Made by a program: the position numbers and the translations under genes. The notes under the pieces are model-generated. The model was not told the origin of the DNA. It worked only from the letters and a program-made list of their open reading frames with translations, and did not search any database. A stretch of 56,462 nucleotides of DNA from Rhodococcus jostii NBRC 16295 (GTDB lineage: Bacteria > Actinomycetota > Actinomycetes > Mycobacteriales > Mycobacteriaceae): positions 1-56,462 of the forward strand of contig NZ_BCWY01000064.1 in assembly GCF_001894825.1 (NCBI RefSeq), read 5' to 3'. Positions 47,646-56,462 of this stretch are shown one piece after another (within the stretch, counting starts at the first letter, position 1; each line of letters opens with the position of its first letter).

Positions 47646-50600
47646 ATGGCCGCAGACGATCCGCTCGAGACGCACCGCGCCGTCGTTTCCGCAGTCACGG
47701 CAGAGTTGAACGCGGCCGGATTCGCGGACGCACACGAGATCGGTCATGGCGGGTTCGGTGTCGTCTACCGCTGTGTCCAAACCGCGTTAGACCGCATCGT
47801 GGCAGTAAAGGTCCTCACTGCCCACCTCGACGAGGAGAACCAGGCACGCTTCGTCCGCGAGCAGCGTGCGATGGGCCGGTTGACCGGGCACCCGAACATC
47901 GTCACAATTCTTCAGGTCGGCGCAACTAACAGTGGTCGCCCCTATATCGTGATGCCCTATTATCCTCAGGATTCGTTGGATGTCTGGATCCGCGGCCAGG
48001 GTCCGCTCGGGTTGGAACACGCGCTTCGGCTCGGTGTGAAGATTGCCGGCGCTCTGGAGACCGCCCATCGCCTCGGGATCCTTCATCGAGATGTGAAACC
48101 CGGGAACATTCTGATCACCGAATACGGCGATCCGGCATTGACCGACCTAGGTATCGCCCACATCGTCGGCGGATTCGAGACCGCCGTCGGCTCGCTCACC
48201 GGTTCCCCGGCGTTCACCGCCCCTGAGGTACTTAGGGGTGAGCCACCGAGCCCCTCCTCGGACATCTACAGCCTCGGAGCCACTTTGTTCTGCGCCATCA
48301 CCGGTCACGCCGCTTTCGAACGCCACAGTGGTGAGCAAATCGTCGCACAGTTCCTGCGAATCGCTACGCACTCTGTTCCCGACCTCCGGGAGCAGGGAAT
48401 CTCCGACGACGTGTCCGCGGCTATCGAACGGTCTATGTCCGCAGATCCCCACGATCGCCACGCCTCAGCGGCCGAGTTCGGAGAGGAACTGCGGCGAGTC
48501 CAACACCGCAAGGGTTACCCCGTCGACGAGATGGCGATACGTACCGACCCTCAGGAATCACCAACAGGCTGGAACTACTCCAGAAATAGTTCAGGAAGCG
48601 TCGAGCCCCCGACGGGGGGTTTCCAATCCTCGTTCGCCGCGGAACATTCTTTGCAAAGTCCTGCACCCGACAGTGATCGTGTGGCTCCTCCCGCACTTCA
48701 AGGCAGGATAGGGAACCTGCCCCTCGAGTTGACCAGTTTCGTCGGTCGCCGCGGAGAGCTGACCGATACAAAGAAGATGCTGTCGGTCTCACGCCTGGTG
48801 ACTTTGACCGGAACTGGAGGCGTTGGCAAAACACGTCTCGCGCTACGGGCAGCCTCAGATATGCGCCGTGCTTTCGCCGACGGCGTGTGGCTCATCGAGC
48901 TGGGTGAGCTGGGCGACGGGCAGCTACTGCCGGACGTGGTGGCAGCCGCTCTGGGATTGCGAAATCAATCCGCTCGTCCGGCCCAAGACTTAGTACTCGA
49001 GTATCTCGGGCCACGTCACGTGCTGCTCTTGCTGGACAACTGTGAGCAGATAGTGGATGCGACCGCCGCTTTGACCGAAGCCTTGCTAAGGAGCTGTCCC
49101 GAACTTCGGATACTGGCGACAAGCCGCGAGACCCTTGCAATCGGCGGCGAAGCAGCACTTCGGGTTCCACCGCTGACCTCCCCTAGCCCGGACCACCCAC
49201 CGCCCCTACAAGGTTTGGCCCGGTACGATGCAGTTACGTTATTTGTGGAACGGGCCACCGCCGCCGTGCCGACGTTTGCACTTACCGAGGACAACCGGGT
49301 AACAATCACGCGGATCTGCCATCAACTGGACGGCATCCCGCTAGCGATAGAATTGGCCGCGGCACGGTTGCGGGCGATGTCTGCCGCGCAGATCCTCGAG
49401 CACTTGGCCGACCGGTACCGGCTGCTGTCCTTGGGCGCGAGGGGTGTACCGCCGCGGCAGCAGACTCTCCAATTGTGCATGGACTGGAGCCACGGGCTGT
49501 GCACCCCGCGCGAACAACAGGCCTGGGCGCGGTTATCTGTGTTCGCGGGTGGTTTCGAACTGGACGCAGCGGTCGGCATCTACGCCGGGGAATTGAAGGC
49601 AGAGGACCTGCTCGATGTCGTTGCCTCTTTGGTTGACAAGTCGATCCTGATCCGGGAAGAGCCGGGCACCACAGTGCGGTATCGACTGCTCGAGACTCTA
49701 CGCGACTATGGCCGCGAGAACCTGCGAGAATCTGGTGAATACGGAGCGATGCGCCGCAAGCACCGCGACTGGTACCAACAATTGGTGCTGCAAGCTGAGA
49801 CCGAATGGATCAGCAACCGGCAACTCGAATGGATCGCCCGCCTGAGGCGGGAGCATCTGAACCTGTCTGAGGCACTCGATTTCTGTGCGACCGAGCCCGG
49901 AGAGTCCGAGGCCGGTCTGCGAATCGCCGCCGCTTTATACCCGTTCTGGTTCTCCCAGGGCCTGCTCAGCGAAGGCAGACGATCACTCGATCGTGCACTG
50001 AAGGGTGCGAATCAAAGGCCCACGACCGATCGAGTCAAAGCCTTGTGCACCGCAAGCATGCTCGCAGGAAGACAGGGCGACCTCAATTCTGGCACGGCAC
50101 TGATCGACGAAGGCAACGAGATAGTCGAACAGTTGGGTGACACCCACACGCATGCCCTCATCACCTATGCCCGAGGGCTACTGGCGCTCTTCGGTGGCTA
50201 TACCACCGAGGCGCTCGCGGACTTGGCGAGTGCGCTCGAACAGTTCCACGCAGAGGGAAATCTACTTCTCCAGGTTGGAACCCAACAGGTCCTCGCGCTG
50301 GCACATGCCCTGCACGGAGACTCTCGGCGGGCGATCGCCGCCTACGAGGAGGCGATCGCGATCACAGAAATGCACGGCGAGTTGGTTTATCGGTCCTACT
50401 CGCAGTGGGCTATGGCAATCGTAGTGTGGCGGCAGGGAGATCTCGGTCGAGCGGCCAGCCTGTTCGAACGGGGCCTGCACCTCACCCGCCAAGTAGACGA
50501 CCCACTCGGCACCGCCTGGTGCATAGAAGGACTGGCCTGGATTGCAGCCGCCAACAAGCATGCCGAACGCGCCGGCAGGCTCCTCGGCGCCGCGGAAGCG

Positions 50601-50999
50601 TTGCGGCTAACCGTAGGAAACCCTATGGTCAACGTCCTCAACCTGCGCGCCGATCACGAGAGGTGCGCACAGCAAACTCGCCGCGCGCTTGGCGAGCGGG
50701 CCTTCGACACCGCCCGCAGTCACGGCCGGAGCTTGGGATTTGACGATGCAATCGCGTACGCGCTCGGTGAAGAATCCCGGGCCGCGAAGCCGGCCTCCGA
50801 TACGACGAGCCTGACCAAGCGCGAACGGCAGGTGGCAGACCTAGTCTCCCAAGGAATGACGAACAAGGCGATCGCCGCCAACCTGGTGATATCAGTGCGC
50901 ACCGCACAGGGACACGTCGAGCACATTCTCGCCAAACTCGGTTTCACCTCGCGCGCGCAGATCGCCGCCTGGGTCGTGGAACAGGATCAGAGGTCTTGA
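47646..50999 (+). CDS. Ser/Thr kinase-NB-ARC-TPR-LuxR regulator (PknK-like)
   Basis: The product has 1117 residues. A kinase domain occupies about 25-285: EIGHGGFGVVYRC glycine loop, IVAVKVL lysine, HRDVKPGNIL with D149, LTDLGIAH in place of DFG, and SPAFTAPEVLRG. It is followed by a linker, then an NB-ARC-like ATPase from about 370 (TSFVGRRGELTDTK, GTGGVGKTRLA with K395, VLLLLDNCEQI). A helical TPR/MalT-like region runs to about 1040. A LuxR HTH closes the protein (LTKRERQVADLVSQGMTNKA, then RTAQGHVEHILAKL). Mycobacterial PknK has a similar kinase plus MalT-like layout. It is a one-protein sensor that could phosphorylate itself or others and bind DNA. No membrane segment is seen. Neighbours give no clear target. 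Confidence 0.88.
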   Translation: MAADDPLETHRAVVSAVTAELNAAGFADAHEIGHGGFGVVYRCVQTALDRIVAVKVLTAHLDEENQARFVREQRAMGRLTGHPNIVTILQVGATNSGRPYIVMPYYPQDSLDVWIRGQGPLGLEHALRLGVKIAGALETAHRLGILHRDVKPGNILITEYGDPALTDLGIAHIVGGFETAVGSLTGSPAFTAPEVLRGEPPSPSSDIYSLGATLFCAITGHAAFERHSGEQIVAQFLRIATHSVPDLREQGISDDVSAAIERSMSADPHDRHASAAEFGEELRRVQHRKGYPVDEMAIRTDPQESPTGWNYSRNSSGSVEPPTGGFQSSFAAEHSLQSPAPDSDRVAPPALQGRIGNLPLELTSFVGRRGELTDTKKMLSVSRLVTLTGTGGVGKTRLALRAASDMRRAFADGVWLIELGELGDGQLLPDVVAAALGLRNQSARPAQDLVLEYLGPRHVLLLLDNCEQIVDATAALTEALLRSCPELRILATSRETLAIGGEAALRVPPLTSPSPDHPPPLQGLARYDAVTLFVERATAAVPTFALTEDNRVTITRICHQLDGIPLAIELAAARLRAMSAAQILEHLADRYRLLSLGARGVPPRQQTLQLCMDWSHGLCTPREQQAWARLSVFAGGFELDAAVGIYAGELKAEDLLDVVASLVDKSILIREEPGTTVRYRLLETLRDYGRENLRESGEYGAMRRKHRDWYQQLVLQAETEWISNRQLEWIARLRREHLNLSEALDFCATEPGESEAGLRIAAALYPFWFSQGLLSEGRRSLDRALKGANQRPTTDRVKALCTASMLAGRQGDLNSGTALIDEGNEIVEQLGDTHTHALITYARGLLALFGGYTTEALADLASALEQFHAEGNLLLQVGTQQVLALAHALHGDSRRAIAAYEEAIAITEMHGELVYRSYSQWAMAIVVWRQGDLGRAASLFERGLHLTRQVDDPLGTAWCIEGLAWIAAANKHAERAGRLLGAAEALRLTVGNPMVNVLNLRADHERCAQQTRRALGERAFDTARSHGRSLGFDDAIAYALGEESRAAKPASDTTSLTKRERQVADLVSQGMTNKAIAANLVISVRTAQGHVEHILAKLGFTSRAQIAAWVVEQDQRS

Positions 51000-51491
51000 C
51001 GTGCCTGATCGTGTCCTCGAGTCGAGTTCGAGAGGACGCAACGGCGGTCGCAACCATCAGTCGTACCGCATATAAAGCGTACCAATTATTTTGGCACTCA
51101 TCCCCGCACTTGAACCAGCCGGGCGAATTTGAGAGTTGAAGACCCGCATGAAGTGAACGAGGTGCGACTGCGTCCCTTTCTCCGACAACTACGGGAGACG
51201 AGTCTCATCACAATCGCACTTCCGTGATTCTGTTGTGTGGCTTAGCTATACGGTGTTGACGACGTGCTTGCGGAGCAGGTCCAGGTTTGCGCGTCCGCAA
51301 ATCTGACGTTTTAACCCTTTCGAGAATTCCGTGGAATCTGGCCGCGGGAATGATCATTACTCCACGGTGTCGACCGCAGACCTTCAGGAGGTGGCTTGAC
51401 GGGCACAATTGAGTTGGAGGAAAAGTTATGGTTCATCGTCAGTGGGCGTCGAAGCCGTCACAGTTATCTTCATGTCTGGTGAGGCTGCCGG
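51000..51491. other. Intergenic; a strong ribosome binding site with a 22-codon frame
   Basis: There is no full gene. TTGACG at about 51398 and GGAGG before ATG 51428 look like a start region, but the frame stops after 22 codons (MVHRQWASKPSQL ...). It may be the beginning of a lost gene. Confidence 0.35.
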
Positions 51492-51676
51492 CTAGCTGAC
51501 GACGGTGCGCAGGTAAGCGACTTCGGTTGCGAGCCCGGTCAGGTCCGGGCTTCGGTTTGCCGGGACCGATGTCTGTCAACGATGACACGCGCCTGTTCGG
51601 CGACGGCGGTGAAGAGTGATCGGGTAACCGCAGTGGCAAGCTCCCGCTCGCCTCTGAACAGCACACTTTCACTCAC
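51492..51676 (-). pseudogene. Small unknown protein, one frameshift
   Basis: GTG 51676, with GAGGA six bases upstream on the minus strand, starts VSESVLFRGERELATAVTRS. A TGA at 51541-51539 stops it after 45 residues. One base out of step, the sequence continues DLTGLATEVAYLRTVVS to a TAG at 51494-51492. Repaired, it would be about 62 residues. The family is not recognised. The GTGA at its start overlaps the end of an upstream open frame. Confidence 0.35.
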
Positions 51677-51918
51677 GCGCAGTCCTCATGGGTAATAGGA
51701 CATCGAGTCTTGAGATCGTGGAGCGGTGCCGCTCGGCCTTGAAGCCTCATCCGCGCGGTTCGGCGTCGGCTGCCCGGTCGTATGGTTGCGCTGCGAGGAC
51801 ACCGAGGTGCGTTGAGTCTCGATCCCCACCGACCGGCAGGGGCGGACAGAGCGGATGGACCGTCGCTCCAGGAACCTGTCCGCAACCGCATGATCGTCGC
51901 CCTAGAGGTGCGCAGTCG

Positions 51919-52220
51919 TCAATTGCCGTCCAGACCGGCCTCGGCCTTGACCGCGGCGGCTTCGATGCGCAGCAGCCCGGTGTGGGTGCGTCGCAGTAGC
52001 GGCGCAGTCCGGGCTTGGCTTTGAGCGAGCCGACCAGTTCGTATGCGGCTGCGGTGCCCAGCTGTCGGAGCCGTCTATCAGCTCCCGTAGACATTCCTTC
52101 GCCGAGGATGAACGCAATCGCATGCATAGCCGCCTCTAGCACGTTGAGGTCGTCGGCCGCGAGCGGCGCGAAGGTGCAGGCGGGCGCGGCGGCTGACTGC
52201 AAGAGTCCGAGCGTCGACAT
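51919..52220 (-). pseudogene. Unknown protein, one frameshift
   Basis: From ATG 52220 the frame reads MSTLGLLQSAAAPACTFAPL, then DDLNVLEAAMHAIAFILGEG and RLRQLGTAAAYELVGSLKAK. It loses coding character near 52005. One base out of step it continues LLRRTHTGLLRIEAAAVKAE to a TGA at 51921-51919. Repaired, it would be about 100 residues, mostly helical. No family is recognised. It probably formed a small operon with the gene at 51492-51676; the stretch between them is open in more than one frame and I do not choose one. Confidence 0.35.
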
Positions 52221-52473
52221 CGTGCCATCCGCCCTCGGTGGCCCGAACTTCCCCACCGGCGAGCAGTGTTCACCGTGGCGGTTTGTCGGGTTCCGAGGCG
52301 GCCTTGCTGGTGTTTCCGAGCCGGGGTGATCGGAGAGCGGGTAAGAATCGGGTTGAGATTGAGCACCGACCGGCGCAGCAATGGATCGAGCATCGCCGCG
52401 GAAACTCTTCTCGGGCGGCCAGACCCTGGCATCGTCGGCGACCTGCAGCTCTGCGTTAATTTGATGTCAGCGG

Positions 52474-52502
52474 TTGCCAAATGCGCTCAATAGTTTGATA
52501 AT
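52474..52502 (+). promoter_or_regulatory. Promoter of the crotonyl-CoA reductase-like gene
   Basis: TTGCCA (52474-52479), a 17-base spacer and GATAAT (52497-52502) make a good housekeeping-type promoter 30 bases before the start codon. An inverted repeat TTGATA-N10-TATCAA (52495-52516) overlaps the -10 element and the likely transcription start, so it is a candidate operator, perhaps for the MarR protein encoded at 55097. Confidence 0.6.
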
Positions 52503-52531
52503 CCTCTAAATATCAATATGAAGGAGTGGAA

Positions 52532-53812
52532 GTGATCGAATCGTTGGAGCGTCAGCCAGTCGCTGACCGGGCCGTCGAAGTTATTGATGTGGGGGCCCTT
52601 CCGCCTCTGGGTGTTGTGCCCAAGAGCATGCACGCTCAGGTCGTTCGACCGGAACGCTACGGAGATCCGTCAACCGCCTTCGTTCATGAGGTGGTAGATA
52701 CGCCGGAAATCGGTGCCGGTGAAGTGCTCATCGCAGTGATGGCTGCCGGCGTCAACTACAACAATGTCTGGGCCGCCCGCGGGTACCCAGTCGACCAGGT
52801 CGCGACCCGGCAGCGGCGCGGGGAGCAGGAGAGCTTCCACATCGGCGGGTCCGACGCGTCGGGCATCGTCTACGCCGTCGGATCGAATGTGAGCAACATT
52901 GCGGTCGGAGACGAGGTCGTCATCCACCCCGGAGTGTGGGACGAGGACGACTCCTGGATTGCCGCAGGCCGGGACCAGATGATCGCACCGAGCGCGAAGA
53001 TCTGGGGCTACGACACCAACTACGGGTCGTTCGGGCAATTCGCCCGCGTACAGGCTCACCAAGTTCTCCCCAAGGCACCTCACCTGAGCTGGGCCGAAGC
53101 CGCCGCCCCCACCCTGGTGGGCACCACGGCGTACCGGATGCTGCACGGCTGGAAGGGAAACACCGTCACCGAGGGCGACCTGGTGCTGGTGTGGGGCGGC
53201 TCTGGCGGCCTCGGCACTCAGGCCTGCCAATTGGTGCGAGAGGCCGGCGGACGAGCAGTCGCCGTGGTCTCCGACGATGAGCGTGGCGCATTCGCCATGA
53301 AGTACGGGGCCATCGGATACATCAACCGACGCGACTTCGACCATTGGGGAATTCCGCCGCTGGTCGACGACGCGGAGGGACAGAAGAAGTGGACCGCGAG
53401 CGCACGCGCATTCGGGAAGAAGATCTGGGAGATCGCCGGTGAACGGGAGGATCCGGCCATCGTGTTCGAGCACCCCGGTGCATCCACCATCCCCACCAGC
53501 ATCTTCGTCTGTCAGCCCGGCGGCATGGTCACCATCTGCGCCGGCACCACAGGCTTCGACGCCATGGTCGACCTGCGCTACCACTGGACCCGCCAGAAGC
53601 GCCTGCAGGGCTCGCACGGAACCAATGACGAGCAGGCCATCGCCTACAACCAACTGGTGGTCGACGGAAAGATCGACCCCTGCGTCGGGCGCGTCCTTCC
53701 GATGGACGATATTCCGCTCTCCCACGCCCAGATGGGACGCGGCGAAGAGGTCTTCGGCAACACCGTCCACCTGATCGGTGCCACCACACCCGAAGAGGGC
53801 CGCCGGTCCTGA
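52532..53812 (+). CDS. ccrA: Crotonyl-CoA carboxylase/reductase-like protein
   Basis: The product has 426 residues from GTG 52532, five bases after AAGGAG. It is a medium-chain reductase (MDR) with the features of the Ccr group: the long N-terminal part before AQVVRPERYGDPSTAFVHEV, VNYNNVWAARGYPVD, HIGGSDASGIVYAVG, GYDTNYGSFGQFARVQAHQV, the NADPH-binding WGGSGGLGTQACQLVREAGG, and YINRRDFDHWG. Ccr enzymes reduce and carboxylate crotonyl-CoA to ethylmalonyl-CoA, or reduce related enoyl-CoAs. The usual ethylmalonyl-CoA pathway genes are absent nearby, so the substrate may differ. The quinone-oxidoreductase-like gene follows after 41 bases. Confidence 0.88.
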   Translation: MIESLERQPVADRAVEVIDVGALPPLGVVPKSMHAQVVRPERYGDPSTAFVHEVVDTPEIGAGEVLIAVMAAGVNYNNVWAARGYPVDQVATRQRRGEQESFHIGGSDASGIVYAVGSNVSNIAVGDEVVIHPGVWDEDDSWIAAGRDQMIAPSAKIWGYDTNYGSFGQFARVQAHQVLPKAPHLSWAEAAAPTLVGTTAYRMLHGWKGNTVTEGDLVLVWGGSGGLGTQACQLVREAGGRAVAVVSDDERGAFAMKYGAIGYINRRDFDHWGIPPLVDDAEGQKKWTASARAFGKKIWEIAGEREDPAIVFEHPGASTIPTSIFVCQPGGMVTICAGTTGFDAMVDLRYHWTRQKRLQGSHGTNDEQAIAYNQLVVDGKIDPCVGRVLPMDDIPLSHAQMGRGEEVFGNTVHLIGATTPEEGRRS

Positions 53813-53853
53813 CCCATCCCGGCACAGCAGAACCAACGACGAAGGTGCACAAT

Positions 53854-54843
53854 ATGACACGCGCATGGCAAGTTCACGAGTACGGAGAACCCGGATCGGT
53901 CCTCACGCTCGGAAACGTCCCCGACCTGAACCCTGGAGACGGACAGGTCCGCGTGCGCGTGGCCGCCACCTCGTGCAACTTCGCCGACGTTCTGCTGTGC
54001 CGAGGTCAGTACCAGCACAAGCCAGTCCCCCCGTTCACCCCCGGCCTCGAGGTCTGCGGGATCATTGACGGCATCGGGGAAGGAGTCGACCCCACCCTTC
54101 TCGGGACCAGGATCGTAGGACAACCGATACTTCCCCACGGGGGCTTCGCCGAGACGGCTCTGATGAACGCCGCCGACACGTACAGCGTTCCTGGACTCAT
54201 CGACGACAGCACGGCCGCCACATTGCATTTGACCTACCTCACGGCCTTCCTCGGACTGCACCGCAGAGCCGCAATGCGAGCGGGAGACACCGTCGTGGTC
54301 ACAGCGGCCGCCGGAGGGGTAGGTTCAGCCGCTGTTCAAATCGCCCGCGCCGCCGGTGCACGAGTCATCGGAATCGTCTCCGGAGCGGACAAGGCCGACG
54401 CAGCGGCCCGCATGGGTGCCGACACAGTCATCGACCGCACGACCGCCGACGTGATCGAATGTGTTCGTGCTGCAGCACCGGACGGAGCCGACATTGTCTT
54501 CGACACAGCCGGTGGCCAAGCGTACGAACTGGCCACAAAGTACATCGCATTCGAAGGCCGCATCATCGTGGTCGGGTTCGCCAGCGGGTCGATACCGCAA
54601 CCCCACCTCAATCACGCCTTCGTCAAGAACTACACCATCTCTGGGCTGCACTGGTCGCTGTATCAGCGATACCGACCCGAACTCGTTCGACATGCACAAA
54701 CGGCGATCTTCGAGATGGCTTCTAAAGGCAAGATCGAGCCGCTGATCACAGCACAGGTGGGTCTCGACGACCTTCCCGACGCACTCGAAGACCTCGCCCG
54801 CGGTCGAACCCAGGGGAAGATGGTAGTTACACCACAACATTGA
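53854..54843 (+). CDS. NADPH:quinone oxidoreductase-like MDR protein
   Basis: The product has 329 residues from ATG 53854 (GAAGG eight bases upstream). It is a medium-chain reductase without zinc ligands: VHEYGEPGSVLTLGNVPD, SCNFADVLLCRGQYQHKP, PGLEVCGIIDGIGEGV, then the nucleotide-binding TAAAGGVGSAAVQIARAAGA and GADTVIDRTT, with a C-terminal GRTQGKMVV. The pattern is that of quinone reductase/acryloyl- or enoyl-CoA reductase-like enzymes. It is likely co-transcribed with the Ccr-like gene, so both probably act on the same acyl-CoA route. Confidence 0.88.
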   Translation: MTRAWQVHEYGEPGSVLTLGNVPDLNPGDGQVRVRVAATSCNFADVLLCRGQYQHKPVPPFTPGLEVCGIIDGIGEGVDPTLLGTRIVGQPILPHGGFAETALMNAADTYSVPGLIDDSTAATLHLTYLTAFLGLHRRAAMRAGDTVVVTAAAGGVGSAAVQIARAAGARVIGIVSGADKADAAARMGADTVIDRTTADVIECVRAAAPDGADIVFDTAGGQAYELATKYIAFEGRIIVVGFASGSIPQPHLNHAFVKNYTISGLHWSLYQRYRPELVRHAQTAIFEMASKGKIEPLITAQVGLDDLPDALEDLARGRTQGKMVVTPQH

Positions 54844-55096
54844 AGACAACAGATGCGATTCAAACACAAATTGCCGAGCGTGCTGTCGCATAGCGGCCGC
54901 GGTGATGTCGAGCTGCTCGTGCGTGGACACCTCCACTGACACAGGACAAGCACAGGAACGACCATGAGCGTCGGACCGTACCCGGCTCGGCGGCAAGGTG
55001 CATCAAGCTCGATCCTTCGAAGGCGGTCATCACAGTGCGCGATAGATCGATTGGCAAGCCCTATCCATACTTTTTCTTATACCAAGGACACCCCCG
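54844..55096. other. Leader region of the MarR gene
   Basis: This gap has no gene. TTGGCA at 55051 with an AT-rich run CATACTTTTTCTTATACC downstream is a possible promoter with non-standard spacing. AAGGA (55084-55088) is the ribosome binding site. Confidence 0.4.
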
Positions 55097-55681
55097 ATGA
55101 GTCTCCCATCTAGTAACCGCGGTCTTCCGCTGAATCAGATGCTGGAACTCAACACCCAACTCAGAATCGCGTATCGAAGACTAAGTCGGTCGATCGACAC
55201 CGCGCTCAGAAAGCATGGTTTGACCTTTGCCAAGTACGAGGTACTGGCCGTTCTGGTCGATTCTGACGAGCCGGTGACCCTCGTACCCCTCTCCGATTAC
55301 CTTCGACGCCACTGGACAACAACAAGCGCGACCGTGGACAGACTCGAACATCAAGGCATGGCCGCACGCCGACCGAATCCTGCCAACCGACGCCAAGTAC
55401 TGATCGACGTCACCCAGGGCGGGCGCGCAGCGCATGCCCGAGCCACTAGCGCATTGCGATCCCTCGCCGAAGGCGTGGACGCACCATACCCAGCAGACCG
55501 GTCACCAGGGGACCCCAAGTTCGGTCCGGACCCAGTACTGGTACAAGCTTTGACGCTGGCCGAGAACCATGATCAGGGCCTCGGTCTCTTCAATGACCCG
55601 GCCGCACGGATGTCGTGCGCGACGACTCGTCAGACAGTCGAGTGCGGCGGTGACCTCATCGAAGAGGAGAATTCGCCGTAA
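55097..55681 (+). CDS. MarR-family transcriptional regulator
   Basis: The product has 194 residues from ATG 55097, eight bases after AAGGA. The winged helix reads LTFAKYEVLAVLVDSDEPVT, LSDYLRRHWTTTSATVDRLE, then RPNPANRRQVLIDVTQGGRA. MarR proteins are about 140-170 residues. The last 40 residues here lack family features and lie over an ABC ATPase remnant on the other strand, so the true C-terminus may have been lost and replaced. It probably controls the preceding reductase genes, perhaps through the inverted repeat at 52495-52516, or itself. Confidence 0.8.
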   Translation: MSLPSSNRGLPLNQMLELNTQLRIAYRRLSRSIDTALRKHGLTFAKYEVLAVLVDSDEPVTLVPLSDYLRRHWTTTSATVDRLEHQGMAARRPNPANRRQVLIDVTQGGRAAHARATSALRSLAEGVDAPYPADRSPGDPKFGPDPVLVQALTLAENHDQGLGLFNDPAARMSCATTRQTVECGGDLIEEENSP

Positions 55682-55690
55682 CCCCCAGCA
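55540..55690 (-). pseudogene. Amino-acid-type ABC ATPase, short remnant
   Basis: On the minus strand RRILLFDEVTAALD (55637-55678) is a Walker B plus D-loop of polar amino acid ABC ATPases, followed by a degraded RVIEETEALIMVLG. Walker A and the signature motif are gone. It lies antisense to the end of the MarR frame. Confidence 0.5.
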
Positions 55691-55959
55691 TTGCAGCCTT
55701 GCCCATCGCGGCCACGTTGGTTTACTTTTCTGGTCGAGCTGCGGACCAAGGTGTGGTCCCGGACCAGTCTGCTCGAACAGGTTCAAGCTCTACCGTCACG
55801 ACCGCCTCAATACCAGGTGCACCGGTGCAGCCCAGCCCCCGCGGGACAACGATGCGCGACACGGCAGCGATTTGACCTCCGCCACTACCTGAAACCCCTG
55901 CGGGCCGCACCCCGCCCTGCCGACAATGCGTCGATCTCGATGAGTGACCGATCTCCTCG

Positions 55960-56330
55960 GCTTCCTGTGTCCAACGATTCCAGGTGGCCAAGTTCGATGA
56001 TCCTGCAGAACGTCACTGGGAACGCGTTACGCCGTCGTGTGGTGGGTCCTTTGCGGTCTCGGCAAGCGCCTCGGCGAAAAAACATCGCGTTCTATGTCTA
56101 CACAATCTTCGTGATCGCCTATGCGACCACCCACCACGGCTTCCATCGCGGTGACGTCATCTGGCCGTCAATTCACCGGCATGATCGGCGGCGGCGTGGT
56201 CCGACCCGGTCGGCCGCAAGATCGCGTTGCTCGGGCCCGCGATCATCCTGGTCGTGTTGGCTCCGGTGTTCTTCTGGCTCGTCCAGCTCGAGAGTATTGC
56301 TGTGTCGATGGTGCGTAGGCAATCTCGAGC
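55960..56330 (+). pseudogene. MHS-type MFS transporter remnant
   Basis: Two frames carry parts of a metabolite:proton symporter. One is KNIAFYVYTIFVIAYATTHH (from about 56078). The other, after a frameshift between 56160 and 56197, is WSDPVGRKIALLGPAIILVV followed by LAPVFFWLV (56197-56290), which contains the MFS loop motif DxxGRK and the next helix. No start or full helix set remains. Confidence 0.55.
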
Positions 56331-56462
56331 ACCATCGACTTCGGCCACTACGGTCTCGGTGTACGAGGGGTCGTTCACAGGGATCGCGACATCAATGAGA
56401 ATCCCGGGCGCGTCCGGAATCTGGGTGCGGGTTCCGGATCGGGGTGCTCGGGTGGATTCTCG

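Noticed and set aside
56157..56462. Minus-strand frame open to the window end (RSGTRTQIPDAPGILIDVAI ...)
   Set aside because: Somewhat protein-like, but without a recognisable motif. It overlaps the MFS remnant and is cut by the window edge, so it is not called.

Overview
The window is high-GC DNA with actinobacterial gene content: LuxR/LAL ATPase regulators, an LLM-class flavin/F420-type oxidoreductase, DUF4193, a SecB-like protein and type 2 BREX. GTG starts and 4-base ATGA/GTGA overlaps are frequent. This points to Mycobacteriales, most likely Rhodococcus or Nocardia; the genus is inferred, since there is no rRNA or other diagnostic gene. I saw no tRNA, rRNA, CRISPR array or intact insertion sequence.

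Layout. (1) 1-8.0 kb: two tandem LAL-type LuxR regulators (the first cut by the window edge), a small protein, an LLM oxidoreductase broken by one frameshift, a 51-aa protein and an 803-residue single-pass membrane protein. (2) 8.0-13.3 kb: a decayed zone holding a small zinc-ribbon-like protein and a lipoprotein among frame-broken remnants (hemerythrin-like, LuxR-like, Clp-N-like, HTH). (3) 13.3-38.0 kb: a defence island. It has a UDG-like glycosylase, a two-gene Hachiman system (hamA-hamB, minus strand), two coupled mini-ORFs, a small two-helix/zinc-ribbon membrane protein behind two tandem palindromes, an XRE regulator coupled to a SecB-like chaperone, and a complete type 2 BREX operon pglW-pglX-pglY-pglZ-brxD-brxHI in which every junction overlaps. 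A relic of an IS256-type transposase lies at its downstream edge. (4) 38.4-39.7 kb: two small actinobacterial genes (DUF3263-like, DUF4193). (5) 39.8-47.2 kb: an RpiR regulator divergent from a C45-type acyltransferase/hydrolase and a full peptide-type ABC importer. (6) 47.6-51.0 kb: a Ser/Thr kinase-NB-ARC-TPR-LuxR protein resembling PknK. (7) 51.4-56.4 kb: decayed small genes, a crotonyl-CoA carboxylase/reductase-like gene with its own promoter, a quinone-oxidoreductase-like gene, a MarR regulator, and remnants of an ABC ATPase and an MHS-type MFS transporter.

How the parts fit. BREX-2 should modify host DNA through PglX and block unmodified phage. HamB helicase with HamA nuclease acts as a DNA-integrity sensor and effector. 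The XRE/SecB-like pair resembles the antitoxin and chaperone of a toxin-antitoxin-chaperone system, but no toxin is visible; its position directly upstream of pglW also makes a BREX-linked role possible. That pair, the zinc-ribbon membrane protein with its tandem operators, and the glycosylase beside Hachiman are the best candidates for something not yet described.
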